Source of the DNA: Mariniblastus sp.
Lineage (GTDB): Bacteria > Planctomycetota > Planctomycetia > Pirellulales > Pirellulaceae
DNA: 64,000 nucleotides
Assembly (NCBI GenBank): GCA_029251085.1
Contig: JAQXDZ010000033.1
Location: 62,001 to 126,000 of the forward strand
Direction of reading: 5' to 3'
Shown: positions 1-8,359 of the stretch, piece by piece
How the letters are laid out: every line of letters begins with the position of its first letter
How positions within the stretch are numbered: position 1 is the first letter of the stretch
Position numbers and translations under genes: made by a program
The notes under the pieces: model-generated
Seen by the model: the letters and a program-made list of their open reading frames with translations, nothing else
Told to the model about the DNA's origin: nothing
The model's database searches: none

Positions 1-450
1 CTGATCATCGAAGAGGCACAACAACCCATCCAGTTTTATTGTTTGTCCTGTTTGATTAAACACATAGTTCGTATCTTCCGGAGCAATGCGAATTGTTAGC
101 GGCTCGGACACCAAATCCAGATCGATAACGCTGATCGGCAGGCCACTGTGGAGGGATACGACATTGCAGATATCCACTGGAAGATTAATGCCAGATAATC
201 TGCTTTTTTCTACTGCCTGCCGAAGATATTCTGATGCTGGCTTACCTCGGCCGGTTGGTTTGTAGCCTCCGAATCGGAGCATGTCACGGACGTGAGATTT
301 GACGTCGGCTTCGCTGGCGATAGGAACTTCTAAAGGGAACGCAAGTTTTTCGACAATCGCGACTGGAGATGAGGTTTCACCGATCGGCTGATCGAATTCA
401 GTAATCACAACTGCGGTCTCAAGCAGCGGGTGCTCGTCGATTGCTAACAT
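1..450 (-). CDS. B3/B4 tRNA-binding-domain protein (partial, C-terminus off left edge)
   Basis: An open frame runs leftward from the ATG at 448-450 to the window edge with no stop, giving 150 residues. The middle carries the B3/B4 signature: NLPVDICNVVSLHSGLPISV, then DLDLV, then an LTIRIA strand, then a GQTIKLDGLLCLFDD strand. This fold occurs in the beta subunit of phenylalanyl-tRNA synthetase and in small stand-alone proteins suspected of binding or editing mischarged tRNA; the stand-alone role is not settled. The gene lies 30 bases downstream of the DUF5989 gene on the same strand, so it may be cotranscribed with the carbamoyltransferase, though no functional link is obvious. The fragment is too short to exclude a multi-domain protein. 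Confidence 0.7.
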   Translation of the reverse strand, partial: MLAIDEHPLLETAVVITEFDQPIGETSSPVAIVEKLAFPLEVPIASEADVKSHVRDMLRFGGYKPTGRGKPASEYLRQAVEKSRLSGINLPVDICNVVSLHSGLPISVIDLDLVSEPLTIRIAPEDTNYVFNQTGQTIKLDGLLCLFDDQ

Positions 451-480
451 GGTTCGTTGAACGTCTTTTAAAATGGTGGT

Positions 481-771
481 TCAAAAAAAAGCGTAAATAA
501 ATGGGCCGATGGCAGTTCCCGTGAGGGCAATGAAGAGGCTGAATAAAAGCAGGATAAAGAAAATTGGAGTCAGCCACCATTTCTTGTTGTGAATCAAGAA
601 GTCGCCAAATTCGGTGAATACGTTAGGTTGCCTGGATTTCGATTTTTCCAGAAACGTCGCTGGTTTATTGTTTTTTTGCTGGTCGGGATTCACGAAATCA
701 ATACTGTCTAAAATAGCTGGTTTTATTGGGGGAGGGCTTGCGGGGACGCCAGTAAGATATCGTTTTCTCAC
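481..771 (-). CDS. DUF5989-type small membrane protein
   Basis: The product is 96 residues. Residues 1-50 are polar and Pro/Lys-rich. Residues 53-96 hold the DUF5989 pattern: a short amphipathic stretch (FGDFLIHNKKWWLTPIFF), one transmembrane helix, and an ending in GPFIYAFF. DUF5989 peptides are repeatedly found beside NodU/CmcH carbamoyltransferases and SxtJ membrane proteins, and that is the context here. The ATG at 771 makes the gene overlap the 3' end of the carbamoyltransferase gene by 74 bases. The overlap is unusually long, so a later non-ATG start is possible; only the C-terminal half is clearly family-like. The specific function is unknown. It may be a membrane partner of the carbamoyltransferase. 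Confidence 0.75.
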   Translation of the reverse strand: MRKRYLTGVPASPPPIKPAILDSIDFVNPDQQKNNKPATFLEKSKSRQPNVFTEFGDFLIHNKKWWLTPIFFILLLFSLFIALTGTAIGPFIYAFF

Positions 772-2689
772 CTGTTTGTGAAACAGGGATCGATTTGTTT
801 TTAATTTTCAGTCGGTAGACTAGGAGGCTGATAGGGCAAATGCAAAGGTAGTAAACCAGTAGTAAAGCTGTTTTTGATACGACCCACCTCATTGGAAAAG
901 TGATTATCTGCCATGCGTTGGAAACGCGGTTTGGCCAAGTGGTTTTTTGTTTTTTGGGTCCAGTCTCGTGGTTAAATTCGGGTTGATCCTGTTTTCTTAG
1001 ATAGAAGTTCCCGATCGCCAAAGCATCGAGGTTGGTTTTCATGAAACATTGATACGCATCATCCGGCGAGCAAACGATTGGCTCTCCACGAACATTGAAA
1101 CTAGTGTTCACGAGCATGGGACAGTCGGTCCCATTCCGAAACCGATCGAGTAGTTGGTGAAGAATTGGGTTGTCGGATAACGCAATTGTTTGGATGCGAG
1201 ATGAGCGATCCACATGCGTGATTCCGGGGAATTTGGTTTTCGGTACCGTAGAATGCAGGTGGGCGGCGAACGACATTAGCGGCGATGACTGGCTGGTTGA
1301 AAACCATTTTTCAGATTCTTCCTGAAGAATGACGGGGGCAAACGGGCGAAATGGTTCTCGGAATTTGACCTTTCGGTTTAATTCATCTTGCACGGTTTGA
1401 GGGCGGGGATCTGCGAGGATACTTCGGTTACCTAACGCCCTGGGGCCAAACTCCATGCGATTCTGAAACCAACCGATGATTTTCTCGCGCGCCAGATCAC
1501 TGGCGGCAGTATCCGTCAATTCGTCAGAAGAGAGTTCTTGGAAACTAGCGTTGTATCCCTTTAAGACGCTGCGAATTTGGGAGTCGGAGTACTCTGGGCC
1601 GAGGAACGGAGAACTGGTGACGTTGCTGCTTTTCGGGTTTTCGAGAATTTGATGCCAAGTAAACAGGGCTGCACCGATAGCGCCTCCGGCATCTCCGGGG
1701 GCGGCATTGACCCAGATTTTTTCAAACGGGCTTGCTTGGAGCAGTTTTCCATTGGCAACGCAGTTTAAGGCAACGCCTCCGGCAATGCAGAGATGGTCGC
1801 ATTGTGTTAGTTCATAGAGGTGATTGGCAATTTTTAGCAGGGCGGATTCGGTAACCAATTGAATCGATGCCGCCAGGTTTTTTTCTCGCTGGGTGATGGG
1901 AGATTCGGGCGTTCTTGGCGGGCCGCCAAAAAGTTGGTTGAATTTTGACGAAGTCATCTTTCTTCCGGTGCAATAATCAAAGAATTCCTGATTGAGCTGG
2001 AATGATCCATCGGATTGCAAATCGATTAGGTTCTCAAGAATCGCTTCCACATAGTCGGGCGTGCCGAAGGGTGCCAGCCCCATTAGTTTGCCTTCTCCGC
2101 TGTTGATTCGAAATCCGCAAAAATAGGTAAAGGCCGAATAGAGCAACCCAAGTGAGTCGGGAAAGTGGAGTTCGTGTTGGAGTTGGATTTTTGAGTCAGC
2201 TCCCATTCCGATCGCTGTCGTTGTCCATTCTCCTGCCCCGTCGACGGTGAGGATTGCGGCTTCTTTAAACGGAGATTGAAAGAACGCGCTGGCGGCGTGC
2301 GATTGATGGTGTTCGACAAAGAGAATTCGCTTTTTGTATCGTCCTTCCAGGCCCTTGGAGATGATTCGCGAGATGTACAGTTTACTTCGTAGCCAGATGG
2401 GAATCGAAGTCATGAACGAGTCCAGACCGCGGGGAGCGTTGGCAAGATGTGTCTCAAGGATGCGTTCAAATTTTAAAAACGGTTTTTCATAGAAGACGAC
2501 GTGATCGAGTTCTTCAATCTCGCGGCCTGCTTGAGCCAGGCAGAAGGCGATGGCCTGGCGAGGAAAATTGGAATCGTGTTTTTTTCGCGTAAAACGTTCT
2601 TCCTGGGCAGCCGCGACCACGACTCCGTCGATCACCAAGGCGGCAGCGGAGTCGTGATAAAAAGCGGAGATGCCGAGAATTACGGACAT
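698..2689 (-). CDS. NodU/CmcH-type O-carbamoyltransferase with C-terminal SxtJ-like membrane tail
   Basis: The product is 663 residues. Residues 1-350 form the Kae1/YrdC-type carbamoyladenylate module: GISAFYHDSAAAL at 6, EERFTRKKHD at 30, EHHQSHAASAFF at 126, TVDGAGEWTT at 148, INSGEGKLMGLAPFG at 195, CIAGGVALNCVANG at 301. Residues 400-565 form the C-terminal transferase part, with EFGPRALGNRSILADPR at 413 and LVNTSFNVRGEP at 526. Such enzymes transfer carbamoyl from carbamoyl phosphate, via ATP, to hydroxyls of sugars or natural products. Residues 585-663 are extra: FPMRWVVSKTALLLVYYLC, CPISLLVYRLKI and a final SYWRPR. This resembles the core of SxtJ membrane proteins, normally a separate gene. 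The tail should anchor the enzyme to the membrane. The acceptor is unknown; a surface glycan or secreted metabolite is a guess. Confidence 0.9.
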   Translation of the reverse strand: MSVILGISAFYHDSAAALVIDGVVVAAAQEERFTRKKHDSNFPRQAIAFCLAQAGREIEELDHVVFYEKPFLKFERILETHLANAPRGLDSFMTSIPIWLRSKLYISRIISKGLEGRYKKRILFVEHHQSHAASAFFQSPFKEAAILTVDGAGEWTTTAIGMGADSKIQLQHELHFPDSLGLLYSAFTYFCGFRINSGEGKLMGLAPFGTPDYVEAILENLIDLQSDGSFQLNQEFFDYCTGRKMTSSKFNQLFGGPPRTPESPITQREKNLAASIQLVTESALLKIANHLYELTQCDHLCIAGGVALNCVANGKLLQASPFEKIWVNAAPGDAGGAIGAALFTWHQILENPKSSNVTSSPFLGPEYSDSQIRSVLKGYNASFQELSSDELTDTAASDLAREKIIGWFQNRMEFGPRALGNRSILADPRPQTVQDELNRKVKFREPFRPFAPVILQEESEKWFSTSQSSPLMSFAAHLHSTVPKTKFPGITHVDRSSRIQTIALSDNPILHQLLDRFRNGTDCPMLVNTSFNVRGEPIVCSPDDAYQCFMKTNLDALAIGNFYLRKQDQPEFNHETGPKKQKTTWPNRVSNAWQIITFPMRWVVSKTALLLVYYLCICPISLLVYRLKIKNKSIPVSQTGEKTISYWRPRKPSPNKTSYFRQY

Positions 2690-2807
2690 TGGATCGTTAC
2701 TGCTCGCATGACAATGTAAAACTGGATTATACTTCTGGCTGCGTTGGGAGGAACTCCGGTGGTGGAGGAATCTTGCAAGCTATTGGGAAATTGGGTGAGG
2801 AGATGGA

Positions 2808-4283
2808 GTGTCGGATATCGAGGTAGGTTCAACAAAATCGTGGAAACGTTCGCTCTTGTTTCGAGTCGGTGCGATCGTCATTGGCCTGTTGCCGTTTTTG
2901 TTGTTTGAATTAACGCTTTGGGGGGTCGGTTGGCAGAGTGCGGATGCGATCACCGACCCCTACATTGGCTTCACCGAAATTCGCCCCCTTTTTGAGCTGA
3001 GTGCGGAGGGGAGTGAATACGAGATTGCGTCCAATCGAATGCCCTTGTTTTGCGAGGCAAAGTTCCCGGCAACGAAAGCAGACAACGAGTTTCGTGTTTT
3101 TTGTATTGGGGGATCGACGGTTCAGGGGCGTCCTTTTGCTCCCGATACATCTTTTCCAAAATGGCTTCAGTTGCGGCTTGAGACACTTGATTCCACGAAA
3201 AAATGGACGGTCGTAAATTGTGGTGGAGTGTCCTACGCGAGTTATCGACTGGTTCCCATTGTTAAAGAGGTTCTCGAATACGAGCCTGATTTAATTGTGC
3301 TTTACACCGGTCAAAATGAGTTTCTGGAAGATCGTACCTACAGCCAGATAAAAACAGCACCTAGTTGGATCGGACGCACGCATGATCGGCTCTCTAAAGT
3401 TCGGACTTACAGCTTTTTAAGAGCGAGCATGATGGAGGCAAAGCCTCAGCCTGTCGATCCGGAAAATGTCTTGCCCGCGGATGTCGAAGCGAGATTGGAT
3501 TTTCGAGGTGGTCTGGAGCAGTATGAACGAGATGATTTTTGGCGAAAGAATGTGATTGAGCATTTCGAACAAAATCTCAATGGGATGGTTCGAGCGATTC
3601 AAGCGGTAGATGTTCCTTTGATTCTGTGTAATCCCGTCACGAATTTAAGGGACGCCTCGCCATTTAAAAGCGAGCATTCGTCGAGTATGACCGATGCCCA
3701 ACGCTCAAGATTCGAATCTGAATGGGACGCGTTAAACCAAGGGTCAGGAGCGCGAGTGGGGTGGCCCCAGATGAAATCGCAGTTGGAAAGCCTAGTTGAA
3801 ATTAATCCCCGGCATGCGGGCGCGCATTATCGATTGGGGCAAGCCTATCAGCAGTTGGAGCAGTTCGAATCTGCAAAGCGTCATTTAATTTTAGCTAAAG
3901 AGGAAGATGTTTGTCCTCTGCGAATTGTGGAGCCGATGTACACTGCCATTGACCGTGTAGCAAAGGGTAATGCGGTGTCAGTGGTAGACGTCAAGGCATT
4001 TTTTGAAACGGTAGCCCCTGACGGGATTCCCGGCCGAGAATCGCTGCTGGATCATGTTCATCCAACCATTTTTGGGCACCAGCAAATCTCGGAATTACTG
4101 TTGCTGGAGATGATTGATCAGGGATTGGTTGACCCGAAAACTGAACAACTTGATTGCGGAGATGTGTTTAGGGACCACTTGGGATCGTTGCCCTTCATTT
4201 ATTTTGAATTGGGCAAAGATCGACTAGCTGGCCTGAAACGCTGGGCTGAAGGGAAGGTGACTCGTGAGCGGACACCCCAATAA
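2808..4283 (+). CDS. Membrane-anchored SGNH/GDSL-type hydrolase with TPR repeat
   Basis: The product is 491 residues with a GTG start preceded by a good ribosome site (GAGGAG about six bases upstream). Residues 12-35 form one N-terminal membrane helix, so the rest probably lies outside the cytoplasm. SGNH blocks follow: FRVFCIGGSTVQG near residue 98 (the Ser block), VVNCGGVSYAS (Gly block), LIVLYTGQNEFLEDRTY (Asn block) and DHVHPTIFGHQQISELLL near residue 413 (Asp/His block). About 150 residues lie between the Asn and His blocks, including a TPR-like pair of helices around 330-370 (HYRLGQAYQQLEQFESAKRH). SGNH enzymes act as esterases or acyl transferases on glycans and lipids. The gene is divergent from the carbamoyltransferase, 118 bases apart, and similar pairs occur in sugar-decoration loci. 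Substrate unknown. Confidence 0.8.
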   Translation: MSDIEVGSTKSWKRSLLFRVGAIVIGLLPFLLFELTLWGVGWQSADAITDPYIGFTEIRPLFELSAEGSEYEIASNRMPLFCEAKFPATKADNEFRVFCIGGSTVQGRPFAPDTSFPKWLQLRLETLDSTKKWTVVNCGGVSYASYRLVPIVKEVLEYEPDLIVLYTGQNEFLEDRTYSQIKTAPSWIGRTHDRLSKVRTYSFLRASMMEAKPQPVDPENVLPADVEARLDFRGGLEQYERDDFWRKNVIEHFEQNLNGMVRAIQAVDVPLILCNPVTNLRDASPFKSEHSSSMTDAQRSRFESEWDALNQGSGARVGWPQMKSQLESLVEINPRHAGAHYRLGQAYQQLEQFESAKRHLILAKEEDVCPLRIVEPMYTAIDRVAKGNAVSVVDVKAFFETVAPDGIPGRESLLDHVHPTIFGHQQISELLLLEMIDQGLVDPKTEQLDCGDVFRDHLGSLPFIYFELGKDRLAGLKRWAEGKVTRERTPQ

Positions 4284-4304
4284 ACCCTGTTGAGCGGTTG
4301 CAGG

Positions 4305-6767
4305 TTAAAATAGCTGCTCCAGATCGCCCTGCGAATTAACGCGAAACGGAAGCCAATGGATCGCGTAGTTGACAATTGAGATGTCGCTTTTGCGAGGCGC
4401 TAGTTGATGTTCTGTGTATTCCAGATTTTCAATGGCCAGTTTGCTACTTAGGCGATTTACGTCTTCTTCGAATTCTTGATTCAAGGTTTTGATTTCGGAT
4501 TCAAGTTCCTTGAGCTTGTCCTCGGCTCGTTTTATATCTGATTTTTCTTTCGAGGATCGGCTGTAAGAGCGGACGGATGAAGATGCGTTGCGAGTTGATC
4601 TCCGCCCCATCAAGACACCGACGAGGGTGGTTCCGAGGGTGGTCATCAAAGAGGTGCGGCTTTGTTCATATTGCTCGGTTTGAATTTCGACTTTTTCTTC
4701 TGCTCGCTTGATTTTTCCCTCGAGCGTGGCGAACCGTTTTTCATGTTTTTGTCTAAGTTTGTCTACTTCCCCATCACGGTGCTCAGACGCCATTTGTTCA
4801 ATGCGTACTTTGAATTCGCCGAGCGTTTCTTCTGCATTGGAGTATTGTTTTAGTTCCTCGCATTTCCACAGCTTGAGTTCGTGTTTTTGGTACAAGAAGT
4901 CAACGAGAGATTTTTTCCATTGCGTGTAGTTTTTTGAGGCTTGTAAGTCTGGAGCAGGGGTTGAGAGTGTGAGTTCATCTACCGAGTTGGGATTGGTGTT
5001 GAATGGCGCCGAGACCTGTTTTGATTTTTCCCAGACTTCGTTGGGCATTTCCCCCGCCTGAATAAACGTTAACAACGACCGGTCGAGCCATTGATCAATC
5101 TTATAAGAAGCTCTGACGTAATGAAGTCGTCCGGTCGCAAGCAAACCCGGTTCATAGACAACGCGATCAGAGGGTTTGACGGTGTTTGAGGGTTGAACAA
5201 TGAGTTGCGGAATCGAACTTGGGATCATCGCCTGGATTTGTGTTGCTGCAAGGGTTGGAGATTGCTGGACAGTGGGGCTTGAAAGTTTTGGGGGGGACGA
5301 AGTTGCGGGGATTTCTGTTTTGACTTGCGAATCATCAGACGAAACGGGGGTGTGTTGTTGTGTTAGTTTCTGCAACTGCTTGCGCGTCAGTGGACCTCGA
5401 AGATAGGACATCGCCCATCGAGTTTCGAAAATAACTGGATGATCTTCGTGGACATTGTTCATAAGGAAAACGCGACTTCCGAGTCCAGCGAGAGTTTTTT
5501 CCATTTGTCCGCGATCGAAGCTTGAGCCAGCGTGGGTGGAAGCTCCCTCAAGCCCTTCAAGGACTCTCATTTTATCTCGTTCCGTTTGGAGGCGTCCCAA
5601 AAACCACGTGCCTGCATTTGACAGCCCTTTGTAGTCCAGGTCGACTGGGTTTTGGGTGGCGAGGACGCAACCCAGTCCGTAGGCGCGGGCCTGTTTTAGA
5701 AGGGTCAGCATCGGCTGTTTGGAAGGTGGGTTTTTGGAAGGAGGGAAGTACCCAAAAACTTCATCCATGTACAGGATCGCCCGTAAGCTTGAGGTGCCGG
5801 CCTGAGATCGCATCCAGGTGACCATTTCATTAAGGACGAGCGTCACGAAGAACATTCGCTCGTTTTCTGACAAGTGTGCGATTGAGATGATTGAGATACA
5901 CGGTTTGCCGGAATCGGTATGCAGCATGCTTTTAATATCGATCGGCTCTCCTTGCATCCAACTGGAAAACGACGGGGATGCAAGAAGGTTGTTGAGTGTC
6001 ATCGCCAGTGCTTGACGATCTTTTTTGGAGAAAAAATCTTCCAGTTCCAAAATTCCAAAACGTTCGAATGGCGGGTCTAAGATTTGTTGAATCAAACTCG
6101 CTAGGTCTAAGTCCTGTTGCTGTTTCCAGTAGTGGTCGAGAATTTTAGAGATTAAAATGTGTTCAGATGAATTGATTGGATCAGCGTCAATGCCGATTAG
6201 TCCCAGCAGGCCCGATACTGCGGCGCTGATTCTTTCGTTGAGTGAGTCTGTCTGATTGACGATTTCAGGAGCAGGCGCAGCGAATGATTTCAAAATGTTG
6301 AGCGGTCGCCCGGAATTGCTGCCGGGGGTGTAGATACGCATCTCAACTTTTTCCCGCATTCTTTTAATGCGGTTACCATCCTGGCCCCATCCGGCCAATC
6401 CTTTTTTCCATTTGTCTGCTTCGGCAGTTGCGAACTCCTCGTTGGACAGCCCTTTCCGATCCGCTTGGCCTTCATCGATCCAAGGAAGGAATTCTTCTGT
6501 GCTGAGCTCGGGGAAGGTTAAGAGCAAGTTTGAGATGTCACCCTTGGGATCGATAACGATTGCCGGGATGTTGTCCATTGCGGCTTCTTCGAGCAGGTCA
6601 ATACACAATCCTGTTTTCCCACTTCCGGTCATGCCGACGACAACGGCGTGCGTGCAGAGATCGCGAGAGTCGTAAAGCAGGTGTTGTTCGGTTCGCTCGC
6701 GGCGATCCATGTCGTATTGTTTGCCCAGATAAAATTGGCCAAGTTTTTCAAAGATTTCGTCCTGCAT
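4305..6767 (-). CDS. HerA/DUF853-type P-loop ATPase with C-terminal coiled coil
   Basis: The product is 820 residues. Residues 35-60 hold a Walker A motif (VVGMTGSGKTGL, Lys51), followed by AIVIDPKGDISN. A Walker B-like ILYMDEVFGYFPP sits near 341-353, and CVLATQNPVDLDYKGLSN near 376 is the sensor region shared by HerA and VirD4/TraG-like pumps. Residues 480-540 are a Ser/Thr/Pro-rich linker. About 660-790 is a long charged coiled coil interrupted by a hydrophobic patch and a Ser/Arg-rich stretch (SVRSYSRSSKEK). HerA ATPases are hexameric DNA translocases; the DUF853 branch is poorly characterised. No NurA nuclease gene lies beside it, so a repair role cannot be claimed. Its 3' end converges on the SGNH gene with a 21-base gap. 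No phage or defence genes flank it. Confidence 0.8.
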   Translation of the reverse strand: MQDEIFEKLGQFYLGKQYDMDRRERTEQHLLYDSRDLCTHAVVVGMTGSGKTGLCIDLLEEAAMDNIPAIVIDPKGDISNLLLTFPELSTEEFLPWIDEGQADRKGLSNEEFATAEADKWKKGLAGWGQDGNRIKRMREKVEMRIYTPGSNSGRPLNILKSFAAPAPEIVNQTDSLNERISAAVSGLLGLIGIDADPINSSEHILISKILDHYWKQQQDLDLASLIQQILDPPFERFGILELEDFFSKKDRQALAMTLNNLLASPSFSSWMQGEPIDIKSMLHTDSGKPCISIISIAHLSENERMFFVTLVLNEMVTWMRSQAGTSSLRAILYMDEVFGYFPPSKNPPSKQPMLTLLKQARAYGLGCVLATQNPVDLDYKGLSNAGTWFLGRLQTERDKMRVLEGLEGASTHAGSSFDRGQMEKTLAGLGSRVFLMNNVHEDHPVIFETRWAMSYLRGPLTRKQLQKLTQQHTPVSSDDSQVKTEIPATSSPPKLSSPTVQQSPTLAATQIQAMIPSSIPQLIVQPSNTVKPSDRVVYEPGLLATGRLHYVRASYKIDQWLDRSLLTFIQAGEMPNEVWEKSKQVSAPFNTNPNSVDELTLSTPAPDLQASKNYTQWKKSLVDFLYQKHELKLWKCEELKQYSNAEETLGEFKVRIEQMASEHRDGEVDKLRQKHEKRFATLEGKIKRAEEKVEIQTEQYEQSRTSLMTTLGTTLVGVLMGRRSTRNASSSVRSYSRSSKEKSDIKRAEDKLKELESEIKTLNQEFEEDVNRLSSKLAIENLEYTEHQLAPRKSDISIVNYAIHWLPFRVNSQGDLEQLF

Positions 6768-6971
6768 GGGCTTTGCTTCCTGCGGCGTTGTTTTCTGACT
6801 TCGGGAATAAGTATGGCGTTGAAACCGGAGATTTCCAACCCGTACTGCGGGTGTGCTGATTAGACGGCAGAGGTGCTGGACAGATCAGTCCTGCAGACAA
6901 ATCAGCAGCCAATTCGTATGATCTAGCTGAGTCGCAAGGTATTGGAGTGATGGTTCTACAAGGTCTTAGAG

Positions 6972-8285
6972 ATGAAAACGCTGATAAAAAATGCTGTGGT
7001 TGTTTTACCGGAGGGATCGGTTGAAACCTCTGTGTTAATTGACGGAACGAAGATTGCGGCGATTGATGCAGCGATTCAGACGGCGGTTGACCAGACTGTC
7101 GACGCGAGTGGAAAGCATTTAATACCGGGAGTGATTGATGACCAGGTTCACTTTCGTGAACCGGGATTGACCCACAAAGAAGATCTCGTCCATGCTTCAC
7201 GGGCCTGTGCGAAGGGGGGAGTGACAAGCTTTTTGGAAATGCCCAATACAATCCCCAATACGGTGACGGTGGATGTATTACACGACAAATTAAAATTGGC
7301 CCAAACTCGTTCGCTTGTTAATTACGGGTTCTACATCGGGGCAACTACTGACAATGTCAGTGAACTTCGGCACGCCCGGCGAACCCCCGGAATTAAGATC
7401 TTTATTGGATCGAGTACGGGTAACCTTTTGGTTGATGAGCAGGCTGCGCTAGAGACTATTTTTGCAGAGACCAGTCTGCCAATTTGCGCCCACTGCGAGG
7501 ACGAAACAACCGTCCGGGAAAATGCTGCTCGTTATGCAAGTTCAAAAGATATTGCAGACCACTCCCGTGTTCGCGACCATCGAGCGGCTTTTATTGCAAC
7601 GCAGCGGGCTATTGATCTTGCCATCCGCCATCAACATCCTTTCCATGTGCTGCATGTTTCGACAGCGGCTGAGATCGATTTAATTGCTGCTGGAGGTGAT
7701 TTGATTACTGCCGAAGTTTGTCCTCATCATTTGTTTTTTAATGTGGAGGATTACGCGTCGCTCGGGTCTTTGGTCAAGATGAACCCGTCCATCAAAACCG
7801 AAACCGACAATCAGAAATTATGGCAGGCGTTGCTTGACGGTGTGATCACAGTCATCGCTACGGATCACGCTCCACACACTCTCGAGGAAAAGCAGCAACC
7901 TTATCCCGAGTGCCCATCGGGGCTACCTGCCGTTGAAAACTCATTGGCATTGATGCTCAACCAGGTGGGCCAGGGGAAATGTACTTTGGAGCAAGTGGTG
8001 AAGTGGATGTCCGCTGAACCGGCGAGAGTATGGCAAATAAAAAACAAAGGAAAGATTGAGGTTGGCTATGATGCCGATTTGGCATTGGTTGATCTCAACC
8101 TGACACAAACTGTCCTCAATGAAAATCAGGAAACTAAATGTGGCTGGTCTCCGTGGCATGGTACTGAGCTGACGGGATGGCCAATCGCGACATGGGTGAT
8201 GGGACGCCAGGTCTTTCGGGTAGAAGATGGCCAGTCTCAATTTGATTCTTCAGTGCTCGGGCAGGAAATCGAATATAAACACTAA
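6972..8285 (+). CDS. pyrC: Dihydroorotase
   Basis: The product is 437 residues, of the class I dihydroorotase/allantoinase-like amidohydrolase family. It cyclises N-carbamoyl-aspartate to dihydroorotate in pyrimidine synthesis. Visible motifs are [20 protein letters not shown] at 53-72, EMPNT at 89, the Lys of [11 protein letters not shown] (142; the carbamylated Lys in the family), AHCEDE at 173, [10 protein letters not shown] at 225 and ATDHAPHT at 296 (Asp298). The usual HxH metal site reads Gln58-Val-His60, so the first His is replaced by Gln. I recall the same [10 protein letters not shown] form in Bacteroidetes-type dihydroorotases, so this is probably a lineage feature and not a defect. 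The gene stands alone between convergent and divergent neighbours. Confidence 0.9.
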   Translation: MKTLIKNAVVVLPEGSVETSVLIDGTKIAAIDAAIQTAVDQTVDASGKHLIPGVIDDQVHFREPGLTHKEDLVHASRACAKGGVTSFLEMPNTIPNTVTVDVLHDKLKLAQTRSLVNYGFYIGATTDNVSELRHARRTPGIKIFIGSSTGNLLVDEQAALETIFAETSLPICAHCEDETTVRENAARYASSKDIADHSRVRDHRAAFIATQRAIDLAIRHQHPFHVLHVSTAAEIDLIAAGGDLITAEVCPHHLFFNVEDYASLGSLVKMNPSIKTETDNQKLWQALLDGVITVIATDHAPHTLEEKQQPYPECPSGLPAVENSLALMLNQVGQGKCTLEQVVKWMSAEPARVWQIKNKGKIEVGYDADLALVDLNLTQTVLNENQETKCGWSPWHGTELTGWPIATWVMGRQVFRVEDGQSQFDSSVLGQEIEYKH

Positions 8286-8359
8286 GACTCGCCAATAAAC
8301 TATTTTCCGGAAATGGATTGGGCGATTTAGCAAGTACTTCAGTTTTCTTTTTCCGTTGC

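Noticed and set aside
6748..7251. Minus-strand frame of 167 codons across the pyrC start
   Set aside because: It overlaps the start of pyrC and the end of the ATPase gene, and the protein is Pro/Ser/Gln-rich without any family-like segment.
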